Origin: Novispirillum itersonii
GTDB taxonomy: Bacteria > Pseudomonadota > Alphaproteobacteria > Rhodospirillales > Rhodospirillaceae
Length of the DNA: 39,514 nt
Direction of reading: 5' to 3'
Assembly (NCBI RefSeq): GCF_014205675.1
Contig: NZ_JACIIX010000021.1
Coordinates: 1-39,514, forward strand
The notes under the pieces were generated by a model that worked only from the letters and a program-made list of their open reading frames with translations, ran no database searches and was not told where the DNA came from. Of the stretch, positions 16,229 to 25,779 are shown in pieces (the first letter of the stretch is position 1; each line of letters begins with the position of its first letter). Position numbers and translations under genes: made by a program.

Positions 16229-17644
16229 CTATACCCGGCCGTAGGCATCATCCTTGCGTTCAATATCATCCTCGCGCAGATAGCCCCCTACCTGCACCTC
16301 GATGATTTCCAACGGCATCTGCCCCGGATTTTCCAGACGATGCCACGCCCCGATCGGAATATAGGCTGACTGGTTTTCCGTCAGCAGCATGGTGTCCTGA
16401 TTCAGGGTCACCTGTGCCGTACCATGGGTGACCACCCAATGCTCTGCCCGGTGATAATGGCGCTGAAGCGACAGCTTACATCCCGGCTTGACGATCAGAT
16501 GCTTGACCTGAAACCGCTCGCCCGACACCAGACTGCGATAGCTGCCCCATGGGCGGTAAACCGTGGAATGGTTCAGCGCTTCGGTCAGGCCAGCGGCCTC
16601 CAGAGCCCTCACAAGCCCGCCAACATCCTGAAGATGCTCTTTTCCGGCCACAAGAACCGCATCGTCCGTGGCAATGACCGCCAGATCCTGCACCCCCAGC
16701 GCCGCCACCAAGGGGCCGCTGCTGCGCACATAGGTGTTGCGGCTGTCCTGCTGGTATCCCCGCCCCTGCTCCACCGGGGCAGAGGATGCGGCATCATGGG
16801 CCCATAAGGCCGTGAACGACCCCAGATCGCTCCAGTCCATGCAACAGGGGATCACCGCAGCATGCCGGGTCTTTTCCATCACCGCATAATCAATGGAGAT
16901 CGCTGGCGCTTCCAGAAAGGCGGCAGCCTCCAGCCGGAGAAACCCAAGGTCAGGCTGCGCCCCTGCCACCGCCCGGCGGCAGGCATCCAGCATCTGCGGC
17001 TGGTACATTTCCAGCTCCCGTAGATACAGGGCGGCGGACATCAGGAAAATACCGGCATTCCAGTCGCAGTCTCCAGCCTCAATCAGGGCCTCTGCCCGGC
17101 TGCGTGACGGTTTTTCCAGAAACGCCTGTACCGTATGACAGCCGGGAGACTCCGGCAGAGCCCCGCCCCGGCGGATGTATCCATAGCCGGTCTCGGGGGC
17201 TGTCGGCGTGATTCCGAAAGTGACCAGCCACCCGGCTTCCGCCGCCGGAATCCCCTGCCGGACCACCGCGCGGAACGCCGCGCTGTCGCCGATCGCATGA
17301 TCGGACGGCAGCACAAGAATCAGGCCCTCCGGATCCGCCCGTTGCACGGCGAGAGCGGCAGCGGCAATCGCAGGAGCAGTGTTTCTGCCCTCCGGCTCAA
17401 TCAGCACCGTCGCCTGCCGGATGCCGATCTCATCAAGCTGTTCCAGCACAAAGAAACGATGCGCCTCGTTGCTGACGATCACCGGCGCAGCAAGGGTCTC
17501 AAGGCCTTCCAGACGGCGCAGGGTTTCCTGAAACAGGGTCAGATCCGAGGTCAGCGGCAGGAACTGCTTGGGCTTACTGGCGCGGGAGAGTGGCCACAGG
17601 CGGGTGCCGGAGCCACCGGACAGGATAACGGGATGAAGGGCCAC
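16229..17644 (-). CDS. manC: Mannose-1-phosphate guanylyltransferase / mannose-6-phosphate isomerase
   Basis: 471 residues, the standard size of bifunctional ManC/AlgA/XanB enzymes. The N-terminal nucleotidyltransferase has GGSGTRLWPLSR and SKPKQFLPL, and the FLEKPS motif of the family. The C-terminal cupin-type isomerase (about 345-471) has RPWGSYRSL, QRHYHRAEHWVV and the ending PLEIIEVQVGGYL. It makes mannose-6-phosphate and then GDP-mannose for exopolysaccharide or LPS. No other sugar-nucleotide gene is adjacent, so it appears to be a single-gene unit with terminators on both sides. Confidence 0.93.
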   Translation of the reverse strand: MALHPVILSGGSGTRLWPLSRASKPKQFLPLTSDLTLFQETLRRLEGLETLAAPVIVSNEAHRFFVLEQLDEIGIRQATVLIEPEGRNTAPAIAAAALAVQRADPEGLILVLPSDHAIGDSAAFRAVVRQGIPAAEAGWLVTFGITPTAPETGYGYIRRGGALPESPGCHTVQAFLEKPSRSRAEALIEAGDCDWNAGIFLMSAALYLRELEMYQPQMLDACRRAVAGAQPDLGFLRLEAAAFLEAPAISIDYAVMEKTRHAAVIPCCMDWSDLGSFTALWAHDAASSAPVEQGRGYQQDSRNTYVRSSGPLVAALGVQDLAVIATDDAVLVAGKEHLQDVGGLVRALEAAGLTEALNHSTVYRPWGSYRSLVSGERFQVKHLIVKPGCKLSLQRHYHRAEHWVVTHGTAQVTLNQDTMLLTENQSAYIPIGAWHRLENPGQMPLEIIEVQVGGYLREDDIERKDDAYGRV

Positions 17645-17766
17645 GGGGGGCTCCCTGTTTCAGATACAGCGGATCCCCCTGCGGGTATCCTGCTGAAACT
17701 GTACCTGTTTTCAGCCGGTTCGCCCAGCCTCTGCCCCAAGAGGGCTTTGGATCCCTGATACAGGAA

Positions 17767-17792
17767 ACGGGCCCGGAGATTTCCGGACCCGT
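17767..17792 (-). terminator. Terminator of the EF-hand gene
   Basis: ACGGGcCCGGA and TCCGGaCCCGT form an 11-bp stem with a single internal mismatch and a 4-base loop; on the minus strand TTTCC follows. It sits about 40 bases after the EF-hand stop. Confidence 0.6.
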
Positions 17793-17829
17793 CTTCTGCA
17801 CATCTTCAGTCCATCAGATAAGCCTTCGC

Positions 17830-18894
17830 TCAGGCCCGGACGTCAACCATCCGCCCGGTCATCGCCGTCTTCAGGAACGACATGCCACTGCCATCTCCGC
17901 CACCAAGGGTCTGGAGCAGAGCCATCAGACGGGAAGCCACCGAGTCCGACGACGAGGATGTCGAGGAGGCGGAGGCGGTGGCAGATGTTCCGCTGGCCGC
18001 TGCCGGTTCGGTCGTGGTCTCGGTGCTGCCGTCGGAGTAGGTGATGACCGTCACCGTCTGGCTGCCCGAGGTGGTGGAGGTCCGGCTGACTTCGGTTTTT
18101 TCCTCCGAGCTGCTTCCACCGCCGCCACCGCCGCCGCCCGCAGGCGGCGGGCCACCGGCCTCCCCGGCCACCTGAGTCCCAGCCTGCGACATCGCATCCG
18201 CGAACTGCTGCTGGCTCAGACCGGAAGAATTTTCTCCGGCCAGTTTATCATACAGGGCACCGGCATCGTCTTCGCTGACATCATCCGGACGGCCTGCCAC
18301 AAACTCTTCCTTGGTCAGGATGCCGTCACCATCCGCATCCAGATCCGAAAACATCTGGGTCGGATCCGGACGGCTAGCCCCGCCGACCCGGTCTTCCGGG
18401 CGGCTGCTGGCGAGGGCGCTGGCAAACTGATCAAGGGACAGACCGGTGGTCGTATCCCCGGCCAGCTCGGCATAAAAGGCCTGCGCCTGCTCTTCAGAGA
18501 CATCATCCGGACGCCCGGCGACAAACTCTTCCTCGGTCAGGCTGCCGTCGCCATTGGCATCAAGGGCCGAGAACATCTCCGAAGGATCCGGCCCCTGACC
18601 TTTGCCCGGCCCCTTTCCCTGCTGAATCTGCTGATCCAGCTGGTCCATGGCCTGACGGATCAGGTCGGCATCATCCTGAGACAGGTTCCCGGCCTCGACC
18701 GCAGCCGTCAGCTTCTCCTCCAGCGCATCACGGAAGGAAACAGGCTGCGTCTGCTGCTGCCCGGTGGACATCAGGGCAGCGAGCGCCGAGGCCTCGGTAT
18801 CCTGCTGCCGGGTCCGGCGGGTGGACACCGACCCGGTGTTTGACAGCAGGGATGTCCTGAGATCAGACGAACTGGACAAGGATGAAATCGACAT
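17830..18894 (-). CDS. EF-hand calcium-binding protein with two tandem modules
   Basis: 354 residues. Two near-identical modules of about 80 residues follow each other (roughly 103-165 and 174-240): each has DPxxMFxxLD, a full EF loop (DANGDGSLTEEEF and DADGDGILTKEEF), the same AGRPDDVSE stretch, and a degenerate second hand ending in LSxxQFAxAM. A polyglycine run (G9) and a Ser/Thr-rich region follow. There is no signal peptide; the Ser-rich N-terminus (MSISSLSSSSDL) and low-complexity make-up recall proteins exported by a specialised route, but this is not shown. The metal-sensor/ECF operon lies just upstream on the same strand but behind a separate gap. Confidence 0.8.
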   Translation of the reverse strand: MSISSLSSSSDLRTSLLSNTGSVSTRRTRQQDTEASALAALMSTGQQQTQPVSFRDALEEKLTAAVEAGNLSQDDADLIRQAMDQLDQQIQQGKGPGKGQGPDPSEMFSALDANGDGSLTEEEFVAGRPDDVSEEQAQAFYAELAGDTTTGLSLDQFASALASSRPEDRVGGASRPDPTQMFSDLDADGDGILTKEEFVAGRPDDVSEDDAGALYDKLAGENSSGLSQQQFADAMSQAGTQVAGEAGGPPPAGGGGGGGGSSSEEKTEVSRTSTTSGSQTVTVITYSDGSTETTTEPAAASGTSATASASSTSSSSDSVASRLMALLQTLGGGDGSGMSFLKTAMTGRMVDVRA

Positions 18895-19063
18895 AACGCT
18901 CTCCCCATAAGCACGACAGACAAGCAGGCTTCAAAGGGGTTGAACGCGGACGGCCGATTTTTCCTGCGCGGCTTTATCAGTTTTTTTCAGGAGAAACTGA
19001 CTTTTTATCGTTTATATCGTTTTCATAGAGGAAAACCGCCGAGAAAGCTGAATCCCGACCCCT
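18895..19063. promoter_or_regulatory. AT-rich gap with hairpin and 9-bp tandem repeat
   Basis: TCAGTTT (18977-18983) and AAACTGA (18994-19000) form a stem followed on the plus strand by CTTTTT. A 9-bp tandem repeat ATCGTTTAT/ATCGTTTTC is at 19007-19024. This gap must hold the EF-hand promoter (leftward) and the end of the metal-sensor transcript; which element does what is not clear. Confidence 0.35.
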
Positions 19064-19537
19064 TCAGCGGGGCTTCGGTTCTCCGGGGCCACCGGGACCG
19101 GGACCGGGACCACCCGGACCGCGCGGTCCTCCCGGGCCACGCGGCGGACGGAATTCCGACAGCCGCTTCCGGCCTTCCGGCGACAGCCGGGGAACAATAT
19201 CCAGCATGATATCGCCCATTGCCGTCTGACGCTGACGCAACTGGGCCTCAGCCGCCACGAAGGCCGTGATATCGAAAGGATCCGCCGCGACCGCCTCGCG
19301 CAGTTTCTGGAACTGCTCCTCATGCCGTTCCCGGCTCATCAGAATCCCGTTGGCGGCAATCGCCTGACGCATCAGCCGGGCATCCTCCGGCGGCAGGGTG
19401 TCCGCCATTTCCTCCAGCATCTTGCCAAACGGGGGCGGTACCGGCGGTTCACGCAGAAGATGGGTGGCGATGGCGGCCCCCATGAAGGCGTTGCACCCTA
19501 ACGAAGCGATCAGAATCCAGGTTGAAACTTTGGTCAT
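19064..19537 (-). CDS. Periplasmic heavy-metal-sensor / anti-sigma partner protein
   Basis: 157 residues. The ATG at 19537 overlaps the stop of the anti-sigma gene (ATGA); upstream open frame is only a shadow. An N-terminal anchor (TWILIASLGCNAFMGAAIA) is followed by a helical domain of the periplasmic heavy-metal-sensor family (LPPEDARLMRQAI, about residues 45-130), related to CnrX/RsxX-like proteins. The C-terminus is a collagen-like Gly-Pro-Arg run (about 131-157). It probably senses metal or envelope stress for the sigma factor encoded two genes upstream. Confidence 0.75.
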   Translation of the reverse strand: MTKVSTWILIASLGCNAFMGAAIATHLLREPPVPPPFGKMLEEMADTLPPEDARLMRQAIAANGILMSRERHEEQFQKLREAVAADPFDITAFVAAEAQLRQRQTAMGDIMLDIVPRLSPEGRKRLSEFRPPRGPGGPRGPGGPGPGPGGPGEPKPR

Positions 19538-20034
19538 TGCACGTCCAGCACAGTGTAGGGGGTTGCCATCGCGATCTGTTCCAGCGCGGTCCCCGATGGT
19601 GTGGTCAGAGTGATGCTGCGTGCCGTCAGGCTGCCCAGCAGCGCGGCAATCAGCACAACGGAAGCAAGCCGCAGGCCCCACGGCGCGACCGGATCAGGCA
19701 GGTCAAACCAGCCCCGGATCCGCTCCGTCAGCCCCAGCCAGCCAGCACGCGGTGAACGGGTGTCCGCTCCGGCGACAGGCCGCCGCACTGTGGACTCCGC
19801 CGCCACAGCGGCAAACACAGCATTTTTCACCCGATCCAGAGATCCGGCCTCCAGCCGGGCGGCTGGATCAGCGACACCCAAAAACTCCTCCAGCATCCGG
19901 TCGCGGGCCAGAGCATCCCGGGCCAGTGCCGAGCGCTGAACAAGGTCCCGGGCCGCTGCCTGATCGGCGGCAGGCCAGCGGGACAGATCACTGCCCCACA
20001 GGTCGAGGCAGTCGAGAAACCGATCCTCAGTCAT
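19534..20034 (-). CDS. Putative anti-sigma factor, single membrane helix
   Basis: 166 residues with a cytoplasmic N-terminal region (LDCLDLWGSDLSRWPAADQ, reminiscent of alphaproteobacterial anti-sigma proteins), one membrane helix (LRLASVVLIAALLGSLTA, about 122-139) and a short periplasmic tail. It overlaps by ATGA with the sigma gene before it and the metal-sensor gene after it, so the three are made together. It would hold the ECF sigma factor inactive until a signal arrives. The classical zinc HxxxCxxC motif is not present. Confidence 0.72.
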   Translation of the reverse strand: MTEDRFLDCLDLWGSDLSRWPAADQAAARDLVQRSALARDALARDRMLEEFLGVADPAARLEAGSLDRVKNAVFAAVAAESTVRRPVAGADTRSPRAGWLGLTERIRGWFDLPDPVAPWGLRLASVVLIAALLGSLTARSITLTTPSGTALEQIAMATPYTVLDVQ

Positions 20035-20588
20035 AGCACGTCTCCCAACCGATCCAGTCCACGCTTGGTAAAGAACGTCCGCAACGCCCGCCGCCCCCGC
20101 ACCAGCAAGGACTCAAGGGCAGACACAGACACCTCCAGACTCTCAGCCGCGTCCTGACCGGACACATTCCCAAAATAACAGAGCGACAGGGCCGCGCGCT
20201 GCCGTTCCGGCAGGCTGTCCAGCGCTTCCTGCACCAGTGCCCGGGCCTGCTCCCCGGAATACTGCTGCAATCCATCCGGCGAAGGATCCTCCGGCTCCGC
20301 CACATCATCCAGCGGAGCCATCGGCGCCCGACGCCTGCGGTCAAGGCACAGGTTCAGGACAATCCGGTACAGCCAGGTACTGAACCGTGCCCCGCCGGAG
20401 GCATCCCAACGTCCGGCATGACGCCAGACCCTTAAGAAGGCCTCCTGAACTATATCTTCCGCATCCTGCCGGGATCCGGTCATGCGCACGGCCAGCGCCA
20501 GCGCACGCGGTCCGTGCCGGTCCATCAGGATGCCGAAAGCCCCGTGGTCCCCGTCGGCAACGGCGGCCAGAAGAGCAGTATCGTCCAT
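20031..20588 (-). CDS. ECF-type RNA polymerase sigma factor
   Basis: 185 residues from the ATG at 20588; a GTG two codons upstream is possible. Region 2 (about 15-85) has the typical AEDIVQEAFLRVWRHA and FSTWLYRIVLNLCLDRRRR. Region 4 (about 120-175) has LPERQRAALSLCYF and a helix-turn-helix. It heads an operon with an anti-sigma and a metal-sensor gene. A GGAAC-N16-CGCACT pair (minus strand, 20621 to 20595) resembles an ECF promoter, which would mean self-activation with almost no leader; this is weak. Confidence 0.9.
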   Translation of the reverse strand: MDDTALLAAVADGDHGAFGILMDRHGPRALALAVRMTGSRQDAEDIVQEAFLRVWRHAGRWDASGGARFSTWLYRIVLNLCLDRRRRAPMAPLDDVAEPEDPSPDGLQQYSGEQARALVQEALDSLPERQRAALSLCYFGNVSGQDAAESLEVSVSALESLLVRGRRALRTFFTKRGLDRLGDVL

Positions 20589-20720
20589 GCTCACAGTGCG
20601 TATCGGTCCCGGTCTCGTTCCTGATATCAGTTATACGGTGGTGGCACCGGTTTCCTGCGCGAAAAAAGCGCATGTTAACACACGGCCCTGTGACTGGACG
20701 GATCCGCCCTGCCGCCCCAT

Positions 20721-20765
20721 CTTCAGGGTCTGACGTCAGGCTTCAGGGTCTGGCTTCAGACTCTG
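20721..20765. repeat. Three copies of CTTCAGGGTCTG upstream of msrBA
   Basis: Perfect copies at 20721-20732 and 20741-20752, and a third CTTCAGACTCTG at 20754-20765. They lie in the 240-bp gap between the sigma gene and msrB, about 65-110 bases before the msrB start, where an activator would bind. Confidence 0.45.
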
Positions 20766-20828
20766 GCCGCCGTTCCGGCCAACATCAGACCGCCCCTGTT
20801 TTTTCGTCTGTCAGGAGGACCCGCCCCT

Positions 20829-21275
20829 ATGGCCCCCTACACCAAAACCGAACAGGCCGTGCAGGCCCTGACCCCGGAACAGTACAGAGTTACTCAGCTG
20901 GGCGGAACGGAGTACCCCGGCACCGGGGCCTATCTGCACACCAAGGACCCCGGCCTCTATGTCGATGTGGTCTCGGGGGAGCCGCTGTTCCTGTCCACCG
21001 ACAAGTTTGAGTCCGGCTGCGGCTGGCCCAGCTTTGTCCGGCCGGTGGTTCCCGCTGCCGTGCAGGAGCTGAATGACACCAGTCATGGCATGGTCCGCAC
21101 CGAGATCCGCTCCGCCCATGCCGACAGCCATCTGGGGCATGTCTTCGACGACGGCCCCCCGGACCGGGGCGGCCTGCGGTACTGTATCAATTCCGCCGCC
21201 CTGCGGTTTGTCCCGCGCGACCGCATGGCCGCCGAAGGCTATGGCGCCTATCTCGCCGCACTGGAGGACCACTGA
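20829..21275 (+). CDS. msrB: Peptide-methionine (R)-S-oxide reductase
   Basis: 148 residues. A perfect AGGAGG precedes the ATG. The MsrB signatures [19 protein letters not shown] and RYCINSAAL (catalytic Cys near 120) are present. The two CxxC zinc pairs found in many MsrB proteins are absent (the first is replaced by GTEYPGTG), so this is the zinc-free form. It repairs oxidised methionine in proteins. msrA follows without a gap. Confidence 0.93.
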   Translation: MAPYTKTEQAVQALTPEQYRVTQLGGTEYPGTGAYLHTKDPGLYVDVVSGEPLFLSTDKFESGCGWPSFVRPVVPAAVQELNDTSHGMVRTEIRSAHADSHLGHVFDDGPPDRGGLRYCINSAALRFVPRDRMAAEGYGAYLAALEDH

Positions 21276-21806
21276 ATGACCGACTCCCTTATGCCCCCCG
21301 GAACGGAACGGGCCATTCTGGCCGGTGGCTGCTTCTGGGGACTGCAGGATCTGATCCGGCGGCTGCCGGGCGTGCTGAAAACCCGGGTTGGCTATACCGG
21401 CGGCGATGTGCCCAACGCCACCTATCGCAACCACGGCAGCCATGCCGAGGCGGTGGAGGTCTGGTTTGATCCGTCAGTCCTGACCTACCGGCGGATTCTG
21501 GAAGTGTTTTTCCAGATTCACGACCCCACCACCCGCAACCGGCAGGGCAATGACATCGGGCCGTCGTACCGCTCGGCCCTGTATGTGGTGTCGGAAGCCC
21601 AGCGGGCCACCGCCACGGAAACCATTGCCGACGTCAATGCCAGCGGTCTTTGGCCGGGGCCGGTGGTCACCGAGGTGGAGGACGCCGGTCCGTTCTGGGA
21701 AGCGGAACCCGAACATCAGGATTACCTGATCCGTTACCCCAATGGCTATACCTGCCACTTCCCCCGCCCCGGCTGGGCGTTGCCCCATCGTGGTGGCGGA
21801 CAGTAA
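21276..21806 (+). CDS. msrA: Peptide-methionine (S)-S-oxide reductase
   Basis: 176 residues. The catalytic GGCFWG is at residues about 14-19, with TRVGYTGG and [15 protein letters not shown] downstream. The ATG comes directly after the msrB stop, and a GGAGG inside msrB is its ribosome site, so the two halves of methionine sulfoxide repair are made from one message. Length is normal. Confidence 0.93.
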   Translation: MTDSLMPPGTERAILAGGCFWGLQDLIRRLPGVLKTRVGYTGGDVPNATYRNHGSHAEAVEVWFDPSVLTYRRILEVFFQIHDPTTRNRQGNDIGPSYRSALYVVSEAQRATATETIADVNASGLWPGPVVTEVEDAGPFWEAEPEHQDYLIRYPNGYTCHFPRPGWALPHRGGGQ

Positions 21807-21838
21807 GGGCGGGCGGTAAGCCGGATAGGATGGATACT

Positions 21839-24800
21839 CTACCGGGTCGACCCCTCCGCACCGGTTTCCGCCACCTGCCGGAGAGCCCGGAGGGTTTCCA
21901 GAGCATCCTCGAAATCAAAGCTGGCGGCCTGCCGGGCCAGAATTCGGGCCTGTGCCGCCAGCGGCGTCCCCTGAAGGGAAGCCAGCAGCTCCGCCGCCAG
22001 ATCTTCCGCCGCCGGGTCGGCATCGGACAGGACGGTCTCCAGCGTTTCCAGCGTCTGCCCCAACGTCTCCGGCAGAACCGCGCCTTCCGCAGGCGATGGG
22101 GCAAGATGCGATTCGTCAGGCCGCACCGCCTCCGGGCTCGGCAGAGTGGCAATCCCCTGCACCACCTCAGACAATGCTTCGGTCAGGAGGTCGGTCAGGA
22201 CGATGATTTCCCCCCGCTGCGACGCAGCTCCCCTGCCCACCGCAATCTCCAGATCTCCGGCAATGGCGGCAATCCGCTGCGCCCCCAGCGTGGCAGCCGT
22301 GCCGCGCAGGGTATGGGCCAGCCCGTTCATCGCAGCCCAGTCTTCCCGCTCCACCAGCTGGCGCCATGTCAGGGCCTCACAGCCGTGACCGACGGCAAAA
22401 TCCAGCAGCAGCCGGTGCAGCAGGGCGGCATTGCCATTCAGGTTGCGCAGGGCAACGTCCAGCGAGAGGCCCGGCAGAACCGCGGTCTGGAGGATCACCT
22501 CCGGCGGTGTCGCCTTGCGGTTGGCCCCGGATGGGAACACCCGGGTGACCGCGACCCCCGGCTGTGTCTGCACAGACCCATCCTGCGGACGCCACCGCAG
22601 AACGGTGTCCCGCAGGGCGGCCGGATCAATCGGCTTGGAAATGTGGTCGTTCATTCCCGCCTCAAGGCAGCGGTCGCGGTCACTGGCCATGGCGTGGGCC
22701 GTCATCGCAATCACCGGCAGGGCCGCCCGCCCCGGCAGACCGCGGATCGCCCGGGCGGCGGTGTACCCATCCATCACCGGCATCTGCACGTCCATCAGAA
22801 CCACATCAAAGTCCGCATCCTGCCGCAGACGTTCAACCGCCTCCAGACCGTTATCACAGACGGTGACGGATGCCCCCATCGCCTGAAGCAGCTCCGTCGC
22901 CACCATCTGGTTGATGGTGTTGTCTTCCGCCAGCAACAGGCGGAACCCGCGCAACGGCTCCGGCCCCGCCTCATCCCCCGCCAGCGGCGCGGGGGCGGCC
23001 GGTGCCGTATCGGCAGACCCTTCAAGGGCCTCCATCACCGCATCAAACATGCCGGACGGTGTGATCGGCTTTTCCAGAACTGCGCTGACCGGCAACTCCT
23101 GAAGGTCCGCCAGCAGCCCTTCCACTCCATAGGCGGTGGTCATGATCACCGGCATGGTATAGCCGACACTGCGCATGGTGCGCAGCAGCTCGGTCCCGCT
23201 CATATCCGGCATCCGCCAGTCAATCACCGCCAGATCAAAAAGGGCGGACCCGTTGCCGCAGCTCTCCCGCAGCTCTTTCAGGGCCAGTGCCCCGCTGGCG
23301 GCGGTACGGGTGGGAATGTTGCTGCGCTCCAGCAGATCCTTCAGGATGGACCGGACCGCCAGACTGTCATCCACCACCAGTGCCCGGCGGCTTCCCAGCG
23401 GAAGACGCAGCGACGGCAACGCTTTCGCCACCCGGGTCACCGCCTGTTCCGCCTTCAGCGACAGGGTGACGGTGAAGGTGGATCCCATCCCCGGAACGCT
23501 GGCAGCCCCGATGGTTCCGCCCATCAGGTCAACCAGCTGGCGCGAAATCGCCAGCCCGAGGCCGGTACCGCCGAAACGGCGGGTGGTTGAGGTATCGGCC
23601 TGCGTGAAGGGACGGAACAGCCCTTTCAACTGGTCCTCGGTCATGCCAATGCCGGTATCGGCGACGGAGATGACCAGCGGCACCAGCCCTTCCTCCGCCG
23701 GGTCGGCCCCGGAAGCGGCAAAGCGCAGCAGGATTTCGCCCTGCTGGGTGAATTTGACCGCATTGCCCAGCAGGTTCAGCAGCACCTGCGACAGCCGCAG
23801 CGGATCGCCCATCAGGCGCGGCGGAACCGTTTCCGCCAGATCAATCACCAACTCCAGATCTTTTTCCCGCAGGCGGGGCTGCAACACCACCGTCACGTCG
23901 TGAATCAACTGGTTCAGATCAAACGGAACCTGCTCCAGAGACAGTTTTCCGGCCTCGATCTTCGAGAAATCAAGAATATCGTTGATCACGCCCAGCAGGG
24001 TGCGGGATGCGCCCTGAATTTTATCGAGATAATCACGCTGCCGGGGATCAAGGTCCGTCCGGGCCAGCAGATGGCTCAGCCCGATCACCGCATTCATCGG
24101 GGTGCGGATTTCATGGCTCATATTGGCCAGAAAATCACTCTTGGCGCGGTTGGCCTTGTCGGCATCCTCTTTAGCCGCCGTCAGTTCCGACAGGATACGC
24201 TTGCTTTCCGACACATCCTTGTGGATCCCGGTCACCCGCAGCGGCAGACCCCGGTCATCCCGGTCGATCACCTTGCCGGAACTGAGAATCCACACCCAGT
24301 GGCCGTCCCGGTGCCGCATCCGGAATTCCTGCTCAAACACCTCGGTCTCACCGTCGAAATGACGGTTCAGCTGTTCCAGAACCTCCGGCAGATCATCCGG
24401 GTGCATCAACGCGCCCCAGGTGGCCCCGCTGTTGTCCAGATCTTTCGGCTGATACCCCAGCATCGCCTTCCAGCGGTCGCTGAGATAGGCGGCATCGGTC
24501 TGCGGATTCCAGTCCCACAGGCCGGTGTTGGACGCCTCCAGCGCAATGGTCAGCCGCTGTTCGCTCTGCTCCATTGCCTCCAGAATCCGCTTCCGCTCGG
24601 TGATATCCTGAAATACCCCGACCGCGCCGATAATCTCACCGTCCTCACGCAACGGCACGGCAACCAGAGACACCGGGAAGCGGGTGCCATCGCGGCGGAT
24701 AAACCATTCATCCTCGCTGCGGTAGGTCTCCCCCTTCAGCACCGCCAGCGAGGACGGACATTCGGTGATCGGCATCGGGGTGCCATCCCACCGCTGGCTG

Positions 24801-25774
24801 TGCACCGCATCATGCATGCGGATCTGCCGCAGATCGCGCAGCGACCAGCCCAGCAGGCGTTCCGCCTCCGGATTCAGGAAGGTGCAGTAACCGTCCTCGT
24901 TCAGGCAGTAGACCCCTTCCCCCATGGAGTTGGTGATGCCCTGCAAAAAGCGCCGGTTCTGCCGCAGCTGTTCTTCCATCCGCTTCTGATGGCTGATGTC
25001 GGTGCGGATGGCGATATACTGGGTCGGAACTCCGTCAACGATGTTCAGCGGAACAATCGTCGCCTCGACCCAGTACAGCGTTCCGTCCTTGGCACGGTTG
25101 CAGACCTGCCCGTTCCAGACCCGGGCAGAGCGGATCGTCGCCCACAGATCAGCGAAAAACTCTTTGGGGTGAACCCCGGAATTGACCAGACTGTGGCTTT
25201 GCCCCAGCAGTTCTTCCCGAGTATAACCGCTGATCTCGCAGAAGCGGTCATTGGCATAAATAATCTTACCCTTCGCATCGGTGATGCTGACGATGGCATG
25301 CTGATCAAGAGCGAATTTCTGCTGCTCCAGCGCCTCCTGCACCGCCCGCCGCTGATCGACCAGCTGCGCCACCCGCCGGGCCAGCACCGTCACCGACTGG
25401 CTGTCGTCGTCGTCGCCTCCGGCGTCCTCTGCCGGTTTTTCCATACCGTCATCGACCAGCGCCGCCACTGTCACCTGCAACGCTTTCAGGGCATGCCGCT
25501 GGGCGGCGGCATCGTTGCGCAGGCGTTGGTTGACCTGCACCAGATCCTGCGAACTCAGCTCCAGACTGCGGCTGCGCAGATCAAGGTCGCGGTCAGACTG
25601 CCCATAGGCCTGCGACACCCGGTCCAGCAGCGGGCGCAGCCCCAGCAGCAACGCCTGCCCGGCCGGATCCAGCCGGTCCGCCTGCGCTTCCAGACCGGAC
25701 AGGGCAGCCTCAAGGTCCTCTTTGGTTTTCAGGCCAAAGGTCCGTTTGATCTGGGACAGCAGCAGGCGGTGCAT
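21839..25774 (-). CDS. Multi-PAS hybrid histidine kinase with two receivers and Hpt
   Basis: 1311 residues, cytoplasmic (no membrane segment). Order: helical N-terminus with coiled coil (1-150), PAS1 (about 155-275, YANDRFCEISGYTREELLG), PAS2 (about 285-395), PAS3 with PAC (about 405-525), HisKA with His near 553 (MSHEIRTPMNAVIGL), HATPase (N box near 670, LLGNAVKFT), receiver 1 (Asp near 852, IDWRMPDM), receiver 2 (Asp near 995, LMDVQMPVMDG) and an Hpt domain (His near 1151, AHTLRGTAATLG). It starts 5 bases after the FIST gene ends, so they are one operon. FIST proteins often act as the sensory partner of such kinases. Confidence 0.93.
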   Translation of the reverse strand: MHRLLLSQIKRTFGLKTKEDLEAALSGLEAQADRLDPAGQALLLGLRPLLDRVSQAYGQSDRDLDLRSRSLELSSQDLVQVNQRLRNDAAAQRHALKALQVTVAALVDDGMEKPAEDAGGDDDDSQSVTVLARRVAQLVDQRRAVQEALEQQKFALDQHAIVSITDAKGKIIYANDRFCEISGYTREELLGQSHSLVNSGVHPKEFFADLWATIRSARVWNGQVCNRAKDGTLYWVEATIVPLNIVDGVPTQYIAIRTDISHQKRMEEQLRQNRRFLQGITNSMGEGVYCLNEDGYCTFLNPEAERLLGWSLRDLRQIRMHDAVHSQRWDGTPMPITECPSSLAVLKGETYRSEDEWFIRRDGTRFPVSLVAVPLREDGEIIGAVGVFQDITERKRILEAMEQSEQRLTIALEASNTGLWDWNPQTDAAYLSDRWKAMLGYQPKDLDNSGATWGALMHPDDLPEVLEQLNRHFDGETEVFEQEFRMRHRDGHWVWILSSGKVIDRDDRGLPLRVTGIHKDVSESKRILSELTAAKEDADKANRAKSDFLANMSHEIRTPMNAVIGLSHLLARTDLDPRQRDYLDKIQGASRTLLGVINDILDFSKIEAGKLSLEQVPFDLNQLIHDVTVVLQPRLREKDLELVIDLAETVPPRLMGDPLRLSQVLLNLLGNAVKFTQQGEILLRFAASGADPAEEGLVPLVISVADTGIGMTEDQLKGLFRPFTQADTSTTRRFGGTGLGLAISRQLVDLMGGTIGAASVPGMGSTFTVTLSLKAEQAVTRVAKALPSLRLPLGSRRALVVDDSLAVRSILKDLLERSNIPTRTAASGALALKELRESCGNGSALFDLAVIDWRMPDMSGTELLRTMRSVGYTMPVIMTTAYGVEGLLADLQELPVSAVLEKPITPSGMFDAVMEALEGSADTAPAAPAPLAGDEAGPEPLRGFRLLLAEDNTINQMVATELLQAMGASVTVCDNGLEAVERLRQDADFDVVLMDVQMPVMDGYTAARAIRGLPGRAALPVIAMTAHAMASDRDRCLEAGMNDHISKPIDPAALRDTVLRWRPQDGSVQTQPGVAVTRVFPSGANRKATPPEVILQTAVLPGLSLDVALRNLNGNAALLHRLLLDFAVGHGCEALTWRQLVEREDWAAMNGLAHTLRGTAATLGAQRIAAIAGDLEIAVGRGAASQRGEIIVLTDLLTEALSEVVQGIATLPSPEAVRPDESHLAPSPAEGAVLPETLGQTLETLETVLSDADPAAEDLAAELLASLQGTPLAAQARILARQAASFDFEDALETLRALRQVAETGAEGSTR

Positions 25775-25779
25775 CAGGC

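Noticed and set aside
16050-16244. 64-residue frame inside the candidate small RNA
   Set aside because: It reads through a strong terminator, starts with GTG without a ribosome site and is Pro/Gly-rich.
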